NCBI GenBank assembly: GCA_014706295.1
Contig: JACSVZ010000004.1
Span: 88,109,047-88,173,046, forward strand
Direction: 5' to 3'
Length of the DNA: 64,000 nt
Source of the DNA: Lycocorax pyrrhopterus obiensis
Taxonomy: Eukaryota; Chordata; Aves; Passeriformes; Paradisaeidae
Shown here: positions 62,550 to 64,000 of the stretch, piece by piece
How the letters are laid out: each line of letters begins with the position of its first letter
How positions within the stretch are numbered: position 1 is the first letter of the stretch
Notes under the pieces: model-generated
The model's input: only the letters and a program-made list of their open reading frames with translations
Told to the model about the DNA's origin: nothing
Database searches by the model: none
Position numbers and translations under genes: made by a program

Positions 62550-64000
62550 GTAAGCATCCCACTAGCAATGTGCAAGCTACTCCTTCTGTGCATGTACCCA
62601 GCCTAGCACGGAGCCAGGAGCTTTTGCTGCTGATACTGTCATTAATGCTCTTACCTAAGCAAACTGCATTTAGAAAGTGCAATGTAGGATGTTCTTCCCT
62701 GCTGATAATTATGGTTTGGTAAGTATCACACTGCAATCAAGTGTTTCAGAAAGCCTATTTCGATAAAAGGGAGTTCTGACCCTACTCAGATTGTAATGGG
62801 TGCTTATGTTTTCTTCAATATTTCAATCTAGGATAGGAGAATCTACAGCACAACAAATGAGAGAAGAATGTGTCCTGTAATCCAAACATGAAACTACTGA
62901 CAAAAAAGAAGATTTTTTGTCTGTATTTGAAATTATTTGTGAATACTTGACTGCATTACCAGGTAATGCCATTTTCTGTACTTCTTGGCGTTAAAACAAT
63001 CAAAATAAATAAGAAGATATTCAGCCAAATAAACACAGAAGTCTTGAAGTGACATCCAATACATTTGCAGAAGTGATTGACAGTTAATGTAGTACTTCAA
63101 GACAGGATCTAAATTAAAGGTTTGCTATGAATAATGTATTTGTTAAAACTAGTCTTGTCCTATTTACAAATTGCTGTACTATGAATTTTTTTTCTGTTAC
63201 ATTTTCAGAAAAAAGTTTTGTATTGAAAGCTTTGACATGAACAATTTTGGGCTATCTAGGCCCTGTATAGTCTATTGCTGACATGAATATTTGGAATTAA
63301 CTATTTGATTGTTCTTTAAACACGAAAATAAATTTTTTGGTATCCTTTTATCCCTTAAATAAGGTTATAAAAACACATAGATATTGTTTTGCTTGTTTTT
63401 AAAAAATAAACTTCTTTTACCCACTTGGCAGGAAGATAAAAGGGCAGAAATATATTTTAGGAAGAAAGAGTTATAGCTTGGAAGAATAGAAGGACATTTA
63501 AAACTTATATTGGTTTTTTCCATCTTCTTTTTAATTTAAAATTGCTTCCTGGATAAAGAAACAATAAAGTCATAACCCAGATTTATTAGGTTCTTGAATA
63601 CTTGAAGTTCAATTTTCTCTTTATTCAAAAACAGTAAAGGAATTAAAAATTTTTGAACCTGTATGATTCCAACCTTTTCTGGCTTAAGTGTCTAAGCTGC
63701 AGGACTTTGGACAGGGGTTTTTTTGAAGTGAGCCAAGCTAAACTCAGAATTTCCTATCCTTCAGCCCTTAAGACTTGATGGTGGTGGAGGGGTGATGTAG
63801 CCCAGGGAATTCTATATAAGTGAGCATTAGTTTTATGCAAAACGCTTGGAAAACCAGTGCTTGTCTTCTCACTCAGTGTCCCTCAGTATACCATGTCTCC
63901 ATAGCTGTATATAAACCAAAGCATTTTTTCAAGAAGCACAGACATAAAATTTAATGGTCTTTGGTTTGTATCATAGTGTATTTCCTCCACATATTTAATC
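62550..64000. other. AT-rich DNA to the end of the window
   Basis: No gene, repeat family or RNA is recognised. Base composition returns to strongly AT-rich after about 62720. Confidence 0.55.

Noticed and set aside
1..64000. CRISPR arrays, tRNA or rRNA genes, mitochondrial insertions
   Set aside because: I looked for regularly spaced direct repeats, cloverleaf-type blocks and mitochondrial gene wording and saw none. A tRNAscan or BLAST run would be needed to exclude short or degraded copies.

Overview
The window looks like bird nuclear DNA. It is AT-rich and CpG-poor, and it carries several copies of the CR1 (chicken repeat 1) LINE, whose 3' ends show the characteristic 'atagaatcatagaat' tail and the CR1 ORF2 C-terminal and reverse-transcriptase wording. 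It also carries a decayed retrovirus of the avian ERVL type. Nothing bacterial is present: no operons, rRNA, recognisable tRNA or CRISPR. I recognise no complete host protein-coding gene. Nearly all open frames in the window are short chance frames or pieces of transposable elements, so this is most likely an intergenic desert or the inside of a long intron.

Layout. 1-17.7 kb: AT-rich sequence with microsatellites (CT, AAT, a long TA run) and two 3'-terminal CR1 pieces (4.13 and 7.6 kb), both on the minus strand. 17.7-18.7 kb: an abrupt GC-rich block with a canonical G-quadruplex motif. It is followed directly by an exon-like pair with strong splice signals, a frame that stays open across the 89-base intron, and an AATAAA; this is the best candidate for something undescribed. 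19.3-20.4 kb: a 1-kb minus-strand CR1 reaching into the reverse transcriptase. 21-42 kb: mostly unique AT-rich DNA, a weak CR1 relic near 21.2 kb, a CpG-retaining open frame at 28.7 kb, and a CR1 at 35.2 kb with an (AAAAAC)n tract beside it.

42.2-49.2 kb is a repeat cluster. It contains a CR1 endonuclease fragment on the plus strand abutting a CR1 reverse-transcriptase fragment on the minus strand, then an ancient CR1 copy (44.8-45.3 kb), then a 5' part of an ERVL provirus (LTR, primer-binding site, leader ORF, gag and protease relics, and the start of reverse transcriptase). The provirus breaks off inside the reverse transcriptase, with no 3' LTR. Gag and pol are full of stops, whereas a hydrophobic leader frame and the protease frame are still open.

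49-64 kb: unique sequence with a probable minus-strand LTR at 59.8-60.35 kb (TATA box and polyadenylation signal both visible), a weaker LTR-like segment near 52.5 kb, a CR1-like plus-strand relic at 54.7 kb, a 17-base poly-C/9-base poly-T tract at 61.2 kb, and a CpG-richer exon-like segment at 62.3-62.7 kb.

Family assignments come from recognising motifs by eye; no alignment or database search was run. Boundaries of repeats are good to roughly 10-30 bases.
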